From Rikenellaceae bacterium (GTDB taxonomy: Bacteria > Bacteroidota > Bacteroidia > Bacteroidales > Rikenellaceae), in the NCBI GenBank assembly GCA_015059715.1, contig SUZV01000009.1, positions 1 through 64,000 on the forward strand: 64,000 nucleotides of DNA. The letters run 5' to 3'. The position numbers were made by a program, and so were the translations under genes. Within the stretch, counting starts at the first letter, position 1. Every line of letters starts with the position of its first letter. Positions 50,465 through 59,638 of the stretch are shown piece by piece. The notes under the pieces are model-generated. The model saw only the letters and a program-made list of their open reading frames with translations. It made no database searches and was not told where the DNA came from.

Positions 50465-50611
50465 TTATCGCCACATAAGTTTTCAACATTTAAATATCTC
50501 TACCCATTTTGACCACTCTACCTTTCATTTAGTATTATAGCCGATTGGTTGATTTTTATTGAAAAAATACTCTTTTTAGACCTTTATTGTATTCTATAGG
50601 TCGATTTGCAT

Positions 50612-50642
50612 TTTGATTTACCAATACAATTTTGTTACTTTG
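50612..50642 (+). promoter_or_regulatory. Promoter of the AraC-family gene
   Basis: TTTG (50612-50615), 19 bases, TTACTTTG (50635-50642), one mismatch from TAnnTTTG. The leader is about 45 bases to the ATG at 50693. Confidence 0.65.
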
Positions 50643-50692
50643 CACCGAGGATACTCCTCATACGACAAAACCAAAATAACAGACATCTTACT

Positions 50693-51544
50693 ATGAAACG
50701 ATTTTTTAGTCACATCGACATTGACCGAATACCATCGGACATCGTCACCATTGATGACGACCTTAAGCTATTTACCATAGACAATAGCACCCAGAACGAG
50801 CCACGCAAGCTCACACACGCCGTTATAGTGATATGCACAAGCGGGCACTGCCGACTCAAGATAAATCTTACGGAGTATGAGGTAGAGAGCCCACAGCTTA
50901 TAACCCTTATGCCTGGCCAGATTATCGAGCCTATGGGCCATAGCCACAACATCAATGGCTACGCCATATCACTCTCAAAACGCTTTATCGATATGCTTAA
51001 CCTACCAGGCTGGCAACGCCAATATATGGTCATGTACAACAACCCTGTGGTAAACATCGATAGCGACAAGCTCGCAGCCATACACTTCTTCTACGCCATA
51101 CTATATCGTGCTGCCGAGAACACGGCAAACCCCTTCCGCCTACAGGTTATCGAGAACCTGATACGTGTATTCTACTACGGAGGAGTCTCAAGCCTCAACA
51201 ACGAGAAGCATTGCGAACATGTCTACAAAAATAGTGTAGTGGAGCGGTTTTTTGAGTTAGTGCAGGAGCACTACCGCGACGAGCGACTTATAGGCTTCTA
51301 CGCCGATAAGCTGTGCATAACACCTAAGTATCTGTCGAAGTTGGTCAAGGAGCATACGGGACGCTCGGCAGGCGAGTGGATTGAGAGCCACGTGATACTC
51401 GAAGCACGCGCCCTACTACAATCGTCGGATATGACGATACAGCAGGTGGCCACATCGCTTAACTTCCCAAATCAATCCTTCTTCGGCAAGTATTTCAAGC
51501 GTGCCACAGGCCTCTCGCCCAAGCAGTATCGCCAATCGAAGTAG
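50693..51544 (+). CDS. AraC-family transcriptional regulator
   Basis: The 283-residue protein (start MKRFFSHIDIDRI) has an N-terminal cupin-like sensing part (SGHCRLKINLTEYEVES, LMPGQIIEPMGHSHN) and a C-terminal double HTH: GFYADKLCITPKYLSKLVKEHTGRS (key part LCITPKYLSKLVKE) and QVATSLNFPNQSFFGKYFKRATG (key part LNFPNQSFFGKYFK). Regulators of this layout respond to small molecules or stress in Bacteroidota. The open frame extends upstream to 50606 but crosses the promoter, so the ATG at 50693 is used. The neighbours (murA, ung) do not reveal its target. Confidence 0.9.
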   Translation: MKRFFSHIDIDRIPSDIVTIDDDLKLFTIDNSTQNEPRKLTHAVIVICTSGHCRLKINLTEYEVESPQLITLMPGQIIEPMGHSHNINGYAISLSKRFIDMLNLPGWQRQYMVMYNNPVVNIDSDKLAAIHFFYAILYRAAENTANPFRLQVIENLIRVFYYGGVSSLNNEKHCEHVYKNSVVERFFELVQEHYRDERLIGFYADKLCITPKYLSKLVKEHTGRSAGEWIESHVILEARALLQSSDMTIQQVATSLNFPNQSFFGKYFKRATGLSPKQYRQSK

Positions 51545-51545
51545 G

Positions 51546-52211
51546 CTACCACTCGATAGGCGTATCGCCCCGACTTACAAGGTAGTCGTTTGCCAACGAG
51601 AAGTGACGACAGCCAAAGAAGCCCCTATAGGCCGATAGTGGCGATGGGTGTACGGCGCGAAGTATCAGATTTTGTGAGCCGTCGACAATAGCACACTTAC
51701 GCTGTGCATAGTTGCCCCATAGCATATATACCACCCCTTGCTTACGCTCGGCAATGGCGCGTACTACGGCATCGGTAAACTGCTCCCAGCCACGCCCTGC
51801 ATGCGAGGCGGCGCAGTGTGCTCGCACCGTAAGTACGGCGTTAAGTAGTAACACCCCCTGCTCAGCCCAGCGGTCGAGCTCGCCCGACACAGGTACCTCG
51901 GTGCCCACATCGTCGTGTATCTCCTTGAATATATTCTGTAACGATGGCGGAAAGGCAACGCCTTCGTTGACCGAGAAACATAGTCCGTTAGCCTGCCCAG
52001 GACCATGATAGGGGTCCTGGCCGATAATGACAACCTTGAGCTTGTCGAAGGGGCACTTATCAAAGGCCCTAAAGATGTTACGCCCTGCTGGATAGACCAC
52101 GCCCGACGAGTACTCACTCTTAACAAACGACACGAGCTCCTCGAAATAGGGTTTCTGAAACTCCGCGTCCAATATCTCCTTCCAATCTTGGGCTATACGA
52201 ACATCTGCCAT
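51546..52211 (-). CDS. ung: Uracil-DNA glycosylase
   Basis: The 221-residue base-excision repair enzyme has the catalytic-water motif VVIIGQDPYHGPGQ (Asp near 66), a Pro-rich loop FPPSLQNIF, and HPSPLSAYRGFFGC, the family I uracil-binding/minor-groove loop. It removes uracil from DNA. It converges on the AraC-family gene with a 1-base gap between stops. Confidence 0.97.
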   Translation of the reverse strand: MADVRIAQDWKEILDAEFQKPYFEELVSFVKSEYSSGVVYPAGRNIFRAFDKCPFDKLKVVIIGQDPYHGPGQANGLCFSVNEGVAFPPSLQNIFKEIHDDVGTEVPVSGELDRWAEQGVLLLNAVLTVRAHCAASHAGRGWEQFTDAVVRAIAERKQGVVYMLWGNYAQRKCAIVDGSQNLILRAVHPSPLSAYRGFFGCRHFSLANDYLVSRGDTPIEW

Positions 52212-52286
52212 CGTAGAAAAATATTATTGCGTTTATTGCGTTTTATACTTGCGAAGATAGCTAATTTTAACTATTTTTGCAAGTAT

Positions 52287-52307
52287 GAGTAGCTATTGTG
52301 GCTACTC
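52287..52307 (+). other. Small hairpin upstream of the alkaline phosphatase
   Basis: GAGTAGC (52287-52293) pairs with GCTACTC (52301-52307). It follows a TATTTTTG -7-like box (52272-52279), so it may lie in the leader of the phosphatase mRNA. No T-run follows. Confidence 0.45.
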
Positions 52308-52351
52308 TACAAGGTTGAACGATATACAAAACATATAAAACCAAAACTAAT

Positions 52352-53419
52352 ATGCGTCATATACTACCACTTATCGCTGCTATAGTACTTACATCTATGA
52401 GCACTGCTGCTCAGGAGGTTAAGAACATAATATACCTCATTGGTGATGGCATGGGCTTAGCCTCGGTGTCGATGATGCAGCTTGAGAGCAGCTATGCGCC
52501 CACTGTATTTGACCACGCCGACAACGTTGCACTACAGAAGACCTACTCGCTTGATAATCGCGTGACCGACTCGGCAGCCTCGGGCACAGCACTTGCTACG
52601 GGCGTAAAGACGAACAACACCTTTATCAGCGTGACTCCCGAGGGTGAAGAGCTCGAAACACTTATGGAGGTTGCCTCAAAGAGGGGAAAGGCCACAGGTG
52701 TTGTGGTGACGACATATGTGCAGCACGCTACACCTGCGGTATTCTATGCCCACACCACCTCGCGACACAACTATACCGAGATTACGCGACAGCTATTGGC
52801 CAGCGATATCGATATCGCCATAGGCGGTGGCACAGCCTTCCTTGACGAGCTTTACAAGGGTCGCAAAGATGCGCTCAAGGCTATCGACAAGAGTGGCTTT
52901 ACGCTCTTCGAGACCATAGACGCAGCCAACGTAAGCAGCGCACCACGCCAGTTAGTTCTCTTAGCCGATAAGGAGATTGAGAATCGCAGAGGCTATCTGG
53001 CACGTGCCACCACAACGGCACTTAGACACCTTGAGCGCATAGGTGGCGAGAGTGGCTTTGTGCTCATGGTCGAGGGCTCGATAATCGATGGCGCAGGCCA
53101 TGGCAACGATGCTGTAGGTCAGCAGGCCGAGATGCGCGACTTTATGGAGGCTATAGAGTTAGCATTAGAGTATGCCGCAAGCCACGCAGGGACGTTGGTG
53201 GTTGTCACCGCGGACCACGAGACGGGCGGACTGTCGTTGGTGAGCAACAACTCCGACTTTAACCTCTCGGAGCAGGGCGTAGAGTATCGTTGGACAACAG
53301 ATGGCCACTCGGGCGTGATGGTACCTATCTATCTGTATGGCACAGGGGCCGAGCTAATAAACGGAGTAATGGAAAATGCCGAGCTCGGTGCCAAGCTCAA
53401 GGAGATTATCGCTAAGTAG
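52352..53419 (+). CDS. Alkaline phosphatase (PhoA family)
   Basis: The 355-residue exported phosphatase has a signal peptide (ending MSTAAQ, residue 20), the metal Asp in YLIGDGMG, and nucleophile Ser in DSAASGTALATG (Ser near 74). Metal ligands are in TADHETGG and DGHSGVMVP. It hydrolyses phosphomonoesters in the periplasm to release phosphate. It is shorter than the E. coli enzyme (about 470 residues), as in many Bacteroidota. It is a natural candidate for the phosphate regulon of 9865-18510, but no regulator site was recognised. It overlaps the mntP stop by 8 bases tail to tail. Confidence 0.93.
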   Translation: MRHILPLIAAIVLTSMSTAAQEVKNIIYLIGDGMGLASVSMMQLESSYAPTVFDHADNVALQKTYSLDNRVTDSAASGTALATGVKTNNTFISVTPEGEELETLMEVASKRGKATGVVVTTYVQHATPAVFYAHTTSRHNYTEITRQLLASDIDIAIGGGTAFLDELYKGRKDALKAIDKSGFTLFETIDAANVSSAPRQLVLLADKEIENRRGYLARATTTALRHLERIGGESGFVLMVEGSIIDGAGHGNDAVGQQAEMRDFMEAIELALEYAASHAGTLVVVTADHETGGLSLVSNNSDFNLSEQGVEYRWTTDGHSGVMVPIYLYGTGAELINGVMENAELGAKLKEIIAK

Positions 53420-53972
53420 TAGAGAGGTGCTCGATTAATATCTTAACCCCCAACGCTATAAGAATCACGCCACCGAGGACTCCCACGCGAGAACCGAGCT
53501 TATCGCCTATATGCGAGCCCAGATATACGCCCACGACAGAGAGCACAAAGGTGACGACACCTATAACTGTCGCAGCAAGCAGAATATTGACATTGAGAAA
53601 GGCCATGGTGACACCTATAGCCAAGGCATCGATACTTGTAGCCACAGCCATAACAAACATCACCCTGAAACCAAAATCGGCATCCTGAGCCTCATCATCT
53701 CCCCACAGAGCCTCACGAATCATATTTAGACCTATAAGCAACAGTAGTCCAAAGGCTATCCAATGGTCTATGTTTGCCACGCTCTCGGTAAAGCTGTAGC
53801 CGAGAGCGTAGCCCACAAGCGGCATCAACGCCTGAAACCCTCCAAACCACGCCCCCGCAGTCAGCGCATGACGCAGGGCGACATGGCGCGCCGTTAGGCC
53901 CTTGCCAAGCGAGATGGCAAAGGCATCCATAGCCAACCCTATGGCTACGACAACAAGTTCTATAACACCCAC
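53412..53972 (-). CDS. mntP: Manganese efflux pump MntP
   Basis: The 186-residue membrane protein has six helices in two repeats, each with an acidic signature: GLAMDAFAISLGKG near 13 and VATSIDALAIGVTMA near 112. These Asp residues are essential for Mn2+ export in the family. The start is GTG at 53972, which gives the usual N-terminus (VVVAIGLAMDAF). It lies 24 bases after the GH53 gene. No yybP-ykoY-type manganese riboswitch fits in this short gap. Confidence 0.93.
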   Translation of the reverse strand: MGVIELVVVAIGLAMDAFAISLGKGLTARHVALRHALTAGAWFGGFQALMPLVGYALGYSFTESVANIDHWIAFGLLLLIGLNMIREALWGDDEAQDADFGFRVMFVMAVATSIDALAIGVTMAFLNVNILLAATVIGVVTFVLSVVGVYLGSHIGDKLGSRVGVLGGVILIALGVKILIEHLSTT

Positions 53973-53996
53973 AACTCTACAGGGAGATTATATCGA

Positions 53997-54968
53997 TTAG
54001 TAACGTCTGTAAGCCTTTATCGCCTCGGTAGCAGCACCACTATCGTCGAAGAGCTTGCCCCAATGTGGCGACGTAGCCTCCCAGATAAAGGTACCACGCC
54101 CCAAACCATTAGGCAGCGAACTAACAATACGCTCGATATCTAAGTAGTGGTCGCGATACTCTACCACGATGAGGGGCTTGTTGTATCGAAGTACCAACGC
54201 ATTGGTATTGGCCTCCAGCTCCTCAAGCGTGCCGTGCCACTCGGGGTAGTACGACTGGCCTATAATGTCGTAATCTACGCCATACTCGTTCATAGCATCG
54301 AAGAAACGCTGCGACTCCTCGGCCTGGCCACCCAGAGCAACGTGGAGCATAACCTCGGCGTTGGGAGCATACTCGCGCACAGCACGTACACCCTCACGCA
54401 GCAGACCACACAACCCCTCAAAGCTATGACGCACCGAGCCATAGGGCCACAACATACCGTTGCTCACCTCGTTACCCACCTGCACCATATCTGGAGCTGT
54501 ACCCTGAGCATCGAGAGCTACGAGAACATCGCGTGTATGCTCAAAGAGGGCCCTGCACACCTCCTCATAGGAGTATGTCTGCCACGCCTGCGGCATTATC
54601 TGCTTCTGTGGGTCGGCCCAGTTATCCGAGTAGTGGAAGTCGAGGAGGAAGTACATCCCCGCCTCCTTGATGCGCTTGGCCATGGCGAGCGTGTGCTCCA
54701 GATCGCAGTAACCATCGCGCTGCGAATAACCCAACTCCGAGCGAGGGTTGACAAAGAGACGTAGGCGTATATAGTTGAAGCCATTATCTCGCATAATAGC
54801 GATGGCATCGCCCTCGACACCGCCGTCCGAGAAGCTCCAACCAGCATCCTCCTGTGACTGTAGCCATGAGATATCGGCACCTACGGCATAGGGGCGCTCG
54901 ATAGATATTTGTGCCGTAGCCGACGTAAGCGCGACAAGCGCGACAACGAGTAGTAGTAATCGTTTCAT
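53997..54968 (-). CDS. Arabinogalactan endo-beta-1,4-galactanase, GH53
   Basis: The 323-residue secreted enzyme has a signal peptide (TSATAQIS, cleavage near 19). GH53 traits: GADISWLQSQEDAGW, RLRLFVNPRSELGY, DFHYSDNWADPQKQ, acid/base Glu in VQVGNEVSNGMLW and nucleophile Glu in LIVVEYRDH. It cuts galactan side chains of pectin or arabinogalactan I; the beta-galactosidase at 37353-40442 could trim the products. It is followed by mntP 24 bases later, an odd pair that may be just read-through. Confidence 0.93.
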   Translation of the reverse strand: MKRLLLLVVALVALTSATAQISIERPYAVGADISWLQSQEDAGWSFSDGGVEGDAIAIMRDNGFNYIRLRLFVNPRSELGYSQRDGYCDLEHTLAMAKRIKEAGMYFLLDFHYSDNWADPQKQIMPQAWQTYSYEEVCRALFEHTRDVLVALDAQGTAPDMVQVGNEVSNGMLWPYGSVRHSFEGLCGLLREGVRAVREYAPNAEVMLHVALGGQAEESQRFFDAMNEYGVDYDIIGQSYYPEWHGTLEELEANTNALVLRYNKPLIVVEYRDHYLDIERIVSSLPNGLGRGTFIWEATSPHWGKLFDDSGAATEAIKAYRRY

Positions 54969-55000
54969 AATCTTTGTGTTATAATGTTTGGTATATTCTT

Positions 55001-55846
55001 CTAATTTTCCGAGAGGGCCTTAAGCTTGGCAATCTCCTCGGGCCAGCGAGCCTCATCGGGGGTCTCAAGCACAAGGGGGATGTTGTCGAAGCGGTTATCA
55101 CGTGCTATATACTTGAAGCACTCCCATCCTATCTGGCCATCGCCAAGGGGCGAGTGGCGATCTACACGGCTGCCCAATGGGCGCATAGCATCGTTAAGGT
55201 GCATACCACGAAGATAACCAAAGCCTACAACCCTATCGAACTCGGCAAACGTAGCATCCAACGCCTCGGTGGTACGCAGGTCGTAGCCTGCGGCAAACGT
55301 GTGGCACGTGTCGAGACATACGCCCACACGACTCTTATCCTCAACCCTGTCGATGATATAGGCTAAATGCTCGAACCTAAAGCCGAGATTAGAGCCTTGA
55401 CCTGCGGTATTCTCAAGGACGGCAGTAACCCCCGAGGTGCGCTCTAAGGCCATATTTATAGACTCGGCAATGCGGTCCAGCGACCCCTCCTCCGAGATAC
55501 GCTTAAGGTGGCTACCAGGGTGGAAGTTGAGGCGGTCGAGGCCCAGCAGCTCGCAACGACGCATCTCCTCAAAAAAGGACTCTCGCGACTTGGCAAGACC
55601 ATCCTCATCGGGGTGTCCGAGGTTTATAAGGTAGCTATCGTGGGGCAACACTTGCCACGCGGCATAACCAGCCTCGGCCATGGTGCGCTTAAAGAGTTCT
55701 ATCTGCGATGCTGTAAGCTCTGGAGCAAGCCACTGTCGCTGATTCTTGGTAAACAGAGCAAAGGCCGTAGCCCCTATCTCCTTAGCATTCTTTATGGCGT
55801 TCTCAACGCCTCCTGATGCACTTACGTGCGCTCCAAAATATTTCAT
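55001..55846 (-). CDS. nfo: Endonuclease IV
   Basis: The 281-residue AP endonuclease repairs abasic sites. It begins [14 protein letters not shown], and metal ligands are seen in [47 protein letters not shown] and LVLETPDE, matching the tri-zinc site of the family. It is divergent from the DUF3078 gene, with a hairpin at 55914-55954 in its presumed leader. Confidence 0.97.
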   Translation of the reverse strand: MKYFGAHVSASGGVENAIKNAKEIGATAFALFTKNQRQWLAPELTASQIELFKRTMAEAGYAAWQVLPHDSYLINLGHPDEDGLAKSRESFFEEMRRCELLGLDRLNFHPGSHLKRISEEGSLDRIAESINMALERTSGVTAVLENTAGQGSNLGFRFEHLAYIIDRVEDKSRVGVCLDTCHTFAAGYDLRTTEALDATFAEFDRVVGFGYLRGMHLNDAMRPLGSRVDRHSPLGDGQIGWECFKYIARDNRFDNIPLVLETPDEARWPEEIAKLKALSEN

Positions 55847-55913
55847 ATTCTCAATATATTACAATGTTTATAACCTGGTAAATATAGCAAAAGTCTATAC
55901 TTTACATCATCCT

Positions 55914-55954
55914 AACGAGCCTACTACGTAATAGGTTTCTGTAGTAGGTGCGTT
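55914..55954. other. Hairpin in the nfo/DUF3078 divergent intergenic region
   Basis: AACGAGCCTACTAC (55914-55927) and GTAGTAGGTGCGTT (55941-55954) pair except for a 2x2 internal loop. Minus-strand TATCTTTG (55972-55965) and plus-strand TATCTTTG (55996-56003) are the likely -7 boxes for nfo and the DUF3078 gene. The hairpin would lie in the nfo leader. Confidence 0.55.
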
Positions 55955-56057
55955 ATTATGATGCCAAAGATAGTAAAAATTTAAGAAAAGATTTATATCT
56001 TTGCATTGTATTTACTAATCTACGGATAGATAAAAATTATAACTTAGACCAAACAGT

Positions 56058-57125
56058 ATGAAGAACGTTTACACTATCTTAGCGATGATGCTACTTTCGT
56101 CGCTAACGGCCACAGCGCAGGTGTCGATGGACGACGTGGCTCCCAAAACCGAGGCTCGCGCCTTCGAAAACGAGATGAAAACTAAGGAGGTAGATGCTGA
56201 ATACTTCTCTGAGGCTACCTACCGCGCCGAGCGCGCCGCAATACGCAAGGAGCGCAACACTATAGACTTCTCGGCAAACCTCCATGGCTCACTTACAGCC
56301 TTTAGCAAGTCGTGGCAGGCAGCAGGCGATAACACTATCACCATTCTCGCCTCGGTAAACTTCCTCCACACATATAAGAAGGGACGTTTCACCCTGACAA
56401 ACACCGCCTCGGCAAAGTTCGGATACAACAACATGAAGACCGATGTGGGCGATGGCAAGATGAAGGGCCTATGGTTCAAGAATGTCGACGAGATAGTCTT
56501 GGCAACATCGCCACAATGGGCAATGGTTAAGAACTGGACGTATGGTGCCAATGTTAAGTTCCGCACGCAATTTGCACGTGGCTACGAGACACGCACGGAC
56601 CACTACAACAACATAGATGCGGTATCGAACTTTATGACACCAGGATACTTCGATGTTTCGGCCGGTTTTACCTACGTACTACCATCGGAGAAGGTGCCTC
56701 TAAAGGTTAACCTCGCGCCTATAGCCATGAGTGCAACCTATCGTAACGACCTTAGCGTGACGAAGGACTATGGTCTTAGCGAGGGTCAAAGGTCGAAGTA
56801 TGAGGGTGGTCTATCAATACAGCTCGACTTTGACCGCACATGGGGTAAGGATGGATGGCTACGCTATCGCACTACGGCATACTCGTTCTATGGCTGGATT
56901 ACCGACATCTCATCAAAGGCGAAGTTTAAGCCTACAGAGGAGCAGGCTAAGTATGAGCATGTTGTACCTACGATACGTTGGGAGAATACCATAGATATCA
57001 AGGCAACAAAGCATATATCTACGCAGATATACTTCCAGCTATACTACAACAAGCAGGAGTGGCATCAGCTTCAGGTATCATCGATGTTGTCCGTAGGTCT
57101 TACATATACCTTCAAGAATAAGTAG
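56058..57125 (+). CDS. DUF3078 family outer-membrane protein
   Basis: The 355-residue protein has a signal peptide (TATAQVS, near residue 21). After a charged helical stretch (residues 30-70) it is mostly amphipathic strands: GSLTAFSKSWQAAGDNTI, ASVNFLHTYKKGRFTLTNTASAKFGYN (key part GRFTLTNTASAKFGY) and a terminal MLSVGLTYTFKNK. DUF3078 is a Bacteroidota family of unknown role, probably an outer-membrane barrel. The S41 protease gene follows 87 bases later without a visible terminator. Confidence 0.82.
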   Translation: MKNVYTILAMMLLSSLTATAQVSMDDVAPKTEARAFENEMKTKEVDAEYFSEATYRAERAAIRKERNTIDFSANLHGSLTAFSKSWQAAGDNTITILASVNFLHTYKKGRFTLTNTASAKFGYNNMKTDVGDGKMKGLWFKNVDEIVLATSPQWAMVKNWTYGANVKFRTQFARGYETRTDHYNNIDAVSNFMTPGYFDVSAGFTYVLPSEKVPLKVNLAPIAMSATYRNDLSVTKDYGLSEGQRSKYEGGLSIQLDFDRTWGKDGWLRYRTTAYSFYGWITDISSKAKFKPTEEQAKYEHVVPTIRWENTIDIKATKHISTQIYFQLYYNKQEWHQLQVSSMLSVGLTYTFKNK

Positions 57126-57212
57126 CACACACAAAAGGTGCTTCGACAGGTCATAAATAGGTATTTCGCCGCTGGAGGAGCACCTTAACATAGCCACACC
57201 GAAAAGTTGAGT

Positions 57213-58925
57213 ATGGAGCAGAATATTAGGCGTAAAAGGAGATTTTGGAGAGTAGTCATCATACTGCTTAGCATCGTCTGTGCCGTATGGATAGGTGTCG
57301 GCTTGGGGCGTATCGTCGAGTATAACCGCACGAAGCGTGTTGTCGAGGCTATGGCCGAGAGTGTCGGCCGCTACGAGAGCGATATAGCGACGTTTAATCA
57401 AGAGATGGTGGCCCTTGAGAAGCTGATGCAGGGCCAGGACAAGATGATACAGACGATACTCTCGGTGCGCAACCACTACGTCGACCCCGTATCGCTCGAT
57501 ACAATATACGAAAAGGCGATACCTGCCCTACTCTCCGAGTTGGACCCTCACTCGGAGTATATACCTCGCAAGATGTTCAAAGAGGTAAACGAATCCCTTG
57601 AGGGTGAGTTTGACGGCATTGGCATAGTCTTTAACGCCATGACCGACACCATCACTGTGCTTAGCGTCATACCCCAAGGACCTTCGGACAAGGCGGGCGT
57701 GCGCCCTGGCGACCGTATTATGCTTATCGACGGCAGGGAGGTGGCTGGCAAGAAGATACCCCAGGACTCGATGGTTAAGCTGATGCGCGGCAAGCGTGGC
57801 TCGAAGGTGAAACTCTCGATAAGACGCTCCTCGCTCGACAACCTCGTCGATATGACCATCACGCGCGCGCCAATAGAGATACACAGCGTGACTGCCGCCT
57901 TTATGCTCAACGACGAGGCCAAGATTGGCTATGTGCGCCTTTCGCAGTTCTCACGCACATCCTACAACGAGGTGCGCAAGGCGTTAGACAAGCTTCGTGG
58001 CGAGGGTATGCGCAGCATTATTATCGACCTGCGTGGTAATGGCGGAGGCTTCCTCGACCAGGTTGTGGCTATGGTAAACGAGCTACTCCCTGCCAACCAA
58101 CTCATTGTCTACACCGAGGATAGATATGGACGACGTGCAAACGAGTACTCCAATGGCTCGGGCAGCTATACAGATATCGGCATCGCTGTACTTGTCGACG
58201 AGTTCAGTGCCTCGTCAAGCGAGATACTTGCTGGCGCGGTGCAGGATAACGACCGAGGCCTGGTAATCGGCCGTCGCACCTTTGGCAAGGGATTGGTGCA
58301 GGCACAGATACCCTTCGAGGATGGCTCGGCAATACGCCTTACAGTGGCACGATACTACACCCCCACAGGTCGCTCGATACAGAAGCCATATGTCAATGGT
58401 AACGAGGAGGAGTACCACATGGACTTGGTCAACCGCATAAACCACCACGAGCTCTTCTCGGCCGACTCGATAGTCTTCGACGAGAGCATGAAGTTCACTA
58501 CGCCCAAGGGGCGCACGGTATATGGCGGAGGAGGTATTATGCCCGACATCTTCATTCCGATTGACACGCTATACGCCTCGGAGTACTACAACAAGGTGTG
58601 GGATAGCAACGTTCTCTACCGCTACACGCTCGACTTTACGGACCGCAATCGCAAGGCCTTAGATCGGGTAACTACCATCGAGGAGCTTGATGCTGTGCTC
58701 GACAAGGAGCCTCTTCTCGACAACTTTATCGCATACGCCGAGCGTAATGGCGTAGCGCGTGACGAGGAGGGACTCAAAAAGTCGCGTAGGGTTATCGAGG
58801 CTCAAATTAGAGCGTATATAGGGCGCAACGCTATGGCCGACGAGGCGGGATTCTACCACAACATATACCCCATAGACGAGGCTATGCAACGCGCCGTAGA
58901 GGAGCTTACAAAAATAGGTAAGTAG
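57213..58925 (+). CDS. S41 family C-terminal processing peptidase
   Basis: The 570-residue protease has one N-terminal membrane helix (VVIILLSIVCAVWIGVGLG), a helical segment, a PDZ domain (FDGIGIVFNAM to VKLSIRR; GVRPGDRIMLIDG) and the S41 catalytic core: DLRGNGGGFLDQ, nucleophile Ser in DEFSASSSEILAG (332-337) and Lys in RRTFGKGLVQ. It likely trims C-termini of periplasmic proteins. The ATG at 57213 is used; the TTG two codons upstream is weaker. A small membrane protein follows 26 bases later. Confidence 0.94.
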   Translation: MEQNIRRKRRFWRVVIILLSIVCAVWIGVGLGRIVEYNRTKRVVEAMAESVGRYESDIATFNQEMVALEKLMQGQDKMIQTILSVRNHYVDPVSLDTIYEKAIPALLSELDPHSEYIPRKMFKEVNESLEGEFDGIGIVFNAMTDTITVLSVIPQGPSDKAGVRPGDRIMLIDGREVAGKKIPQDSMVKLMRGKRGSKVKLSIRRSSLDNLVDMTITRAPIEIHSVTAAFMLNDEAKIGYVRLSQFSRTSYNEVRKALDKLRGEGMRSIIIDLRGNGGGFLDQVVAMVNELLPANQLIVYTEDRYGRRANEYSNGSGSYTDIGIAVLVDEFSASSSEILAGAVQDNDRGLVIGRRTFGKGLVQAQIPFEDGSAIRLTVARYYTPTGRSIQKPYVNGNEEEYHMDLVNRINHHELFSADSIVFDESMKFTTPKGRTVYGGGGIMPDIFIPIDTLYASEYYNKVWDSNVLYRYTLDFTDRNRKALDRVTTIEELDAVLDKEPLLDNFIAYAERNGVARDEEGLKKSRRVIEAQIRAYIGRNAMADEAGFYHNIYPIDEAMQRAVEELTKIGK

Positions 58926-58951
58926 CCTCGGACAACCCTTAAACAACGATT

Positions 58952-59170
58952 ATGAATAGATTATTAGGCATACTCTTTACGCTCGCAGCCATAGCAGCTA
59001 TGGTGCTGGCCATCTTAAACTACGGAGAATACCGCTCTATGCTCTTTACCGATAGGAGCGCAAGTAGTGAGGCTATCGTCTCATTAGATGGCACAGAGGA
59101 GATTATCGAGACTACAGACACAACATCCGTATTAACCACTGAGCTTATCATCTCCGAGGAGAGTATGTAG
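58952..59170 (+). CDS. Small single-pass membrane protein
   Basis: The 72-residue protein has one helix (LLGILFTLAAIAAMVLAIL, residues 4-22) and an acidic, Ser/Thr-rich tail that would lie outside or in the periplasm. It is 26 bases downstream of the S41 protease and ends at a terminator, so it is probably translated from that mRNA. I do not recognise a family. An accessory role to the protease is possible but unproven. Confidence 0.6.
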   Translation: MNRLLGILFTLAAIAAMVLAILNYGEYRSMLFTDRSASSEAIVSLDGTEEIIETTDTTSVLTTELIISEESM

Positions 59171-59213
59171 ACCTTAGGTTGCGCACATAGGCTGACCGCC
59201 ATAGCACGAAGAA

Positions 59214-59250
59214 GAGGGTGACTAAATAGTAAATAGTCACCCTCGCTTGT
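59214..59250. terminator. Terminator between the small membrane protein and PG0541-like genes
   Basis: GAGGGTGACT (59214-59223) pairs with AGTCACCCTC (59235-59244), followed by GCTTGTTT. It can serve both convergent transcripts. Confidence 0.75.
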
Positions 59251-59271
59251 TTAAGGTGTCATTCTGTTAGA

Positions 59272-59565
59272 CTACATACACTCTGTGATATCCCACACAA
59301 AGGCGCGTGAGCCCTGCTGCTCGGTAGTAGAGTCTATCTGGCGGACAGCATCTAACAACACCGGAATCTTCTCATCCTCGACAATGGCAAGGATTGAGGT
59401 ATTCATCGAAGGCCAAGCGTGTGTGCCGTAGTGAGGCTCACCACTGAAGCTACCACGTCCCTCGGTCAAGGCCCAACGTGTAAAGCCTCGCACGCCATGC
59501 TCATCGAGCATTCGGTTAACACGGTCAGTCAAAGCCTGGTTATATGACAAGAAAAATGCTTTCAT
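59272..59565 (-). CDS. PG0541-like transporter-associated protein
   Basis: The 97-residue protein (MKAFFLSYNQALTDRVNRML) resembles PG0541-type proteins, found beside Bacteroidota RND efflux genes. The ferredoxin-like PII-type pattern (strand, helix, loop with HYGTHAWPSMNTSI, strand) suggests a small regulatory or metal-binding protein. It is the last gene of the RND unit, 73 bases after the pump gene. Its biochemical role is unknown. Confidence 0.72.
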   Translation of the reverse strand: MKAFFLSYNQALTDRVNRMLDEHGVRGFTRWALTEGRGSFSGEPHYGTHAWPSMNTSILAIVEDEKIPVLLDAVRQIDSTTEQQGSRAFVWDITECM

Positions 59566-59638
59566 ATATATCTACTTATTAAACGTTTATCTATAGTCAT
59601 AGGGTCGGCAGCATAGGCAGCCAACCCTACATCTAAAT

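Noticed and set aside
53973..53996. Manganese riboswitch upstream of mntP
   Set aside because: Only 24 bases separate mntP from the GH53 gene, too short for the yybP-ykoY element.
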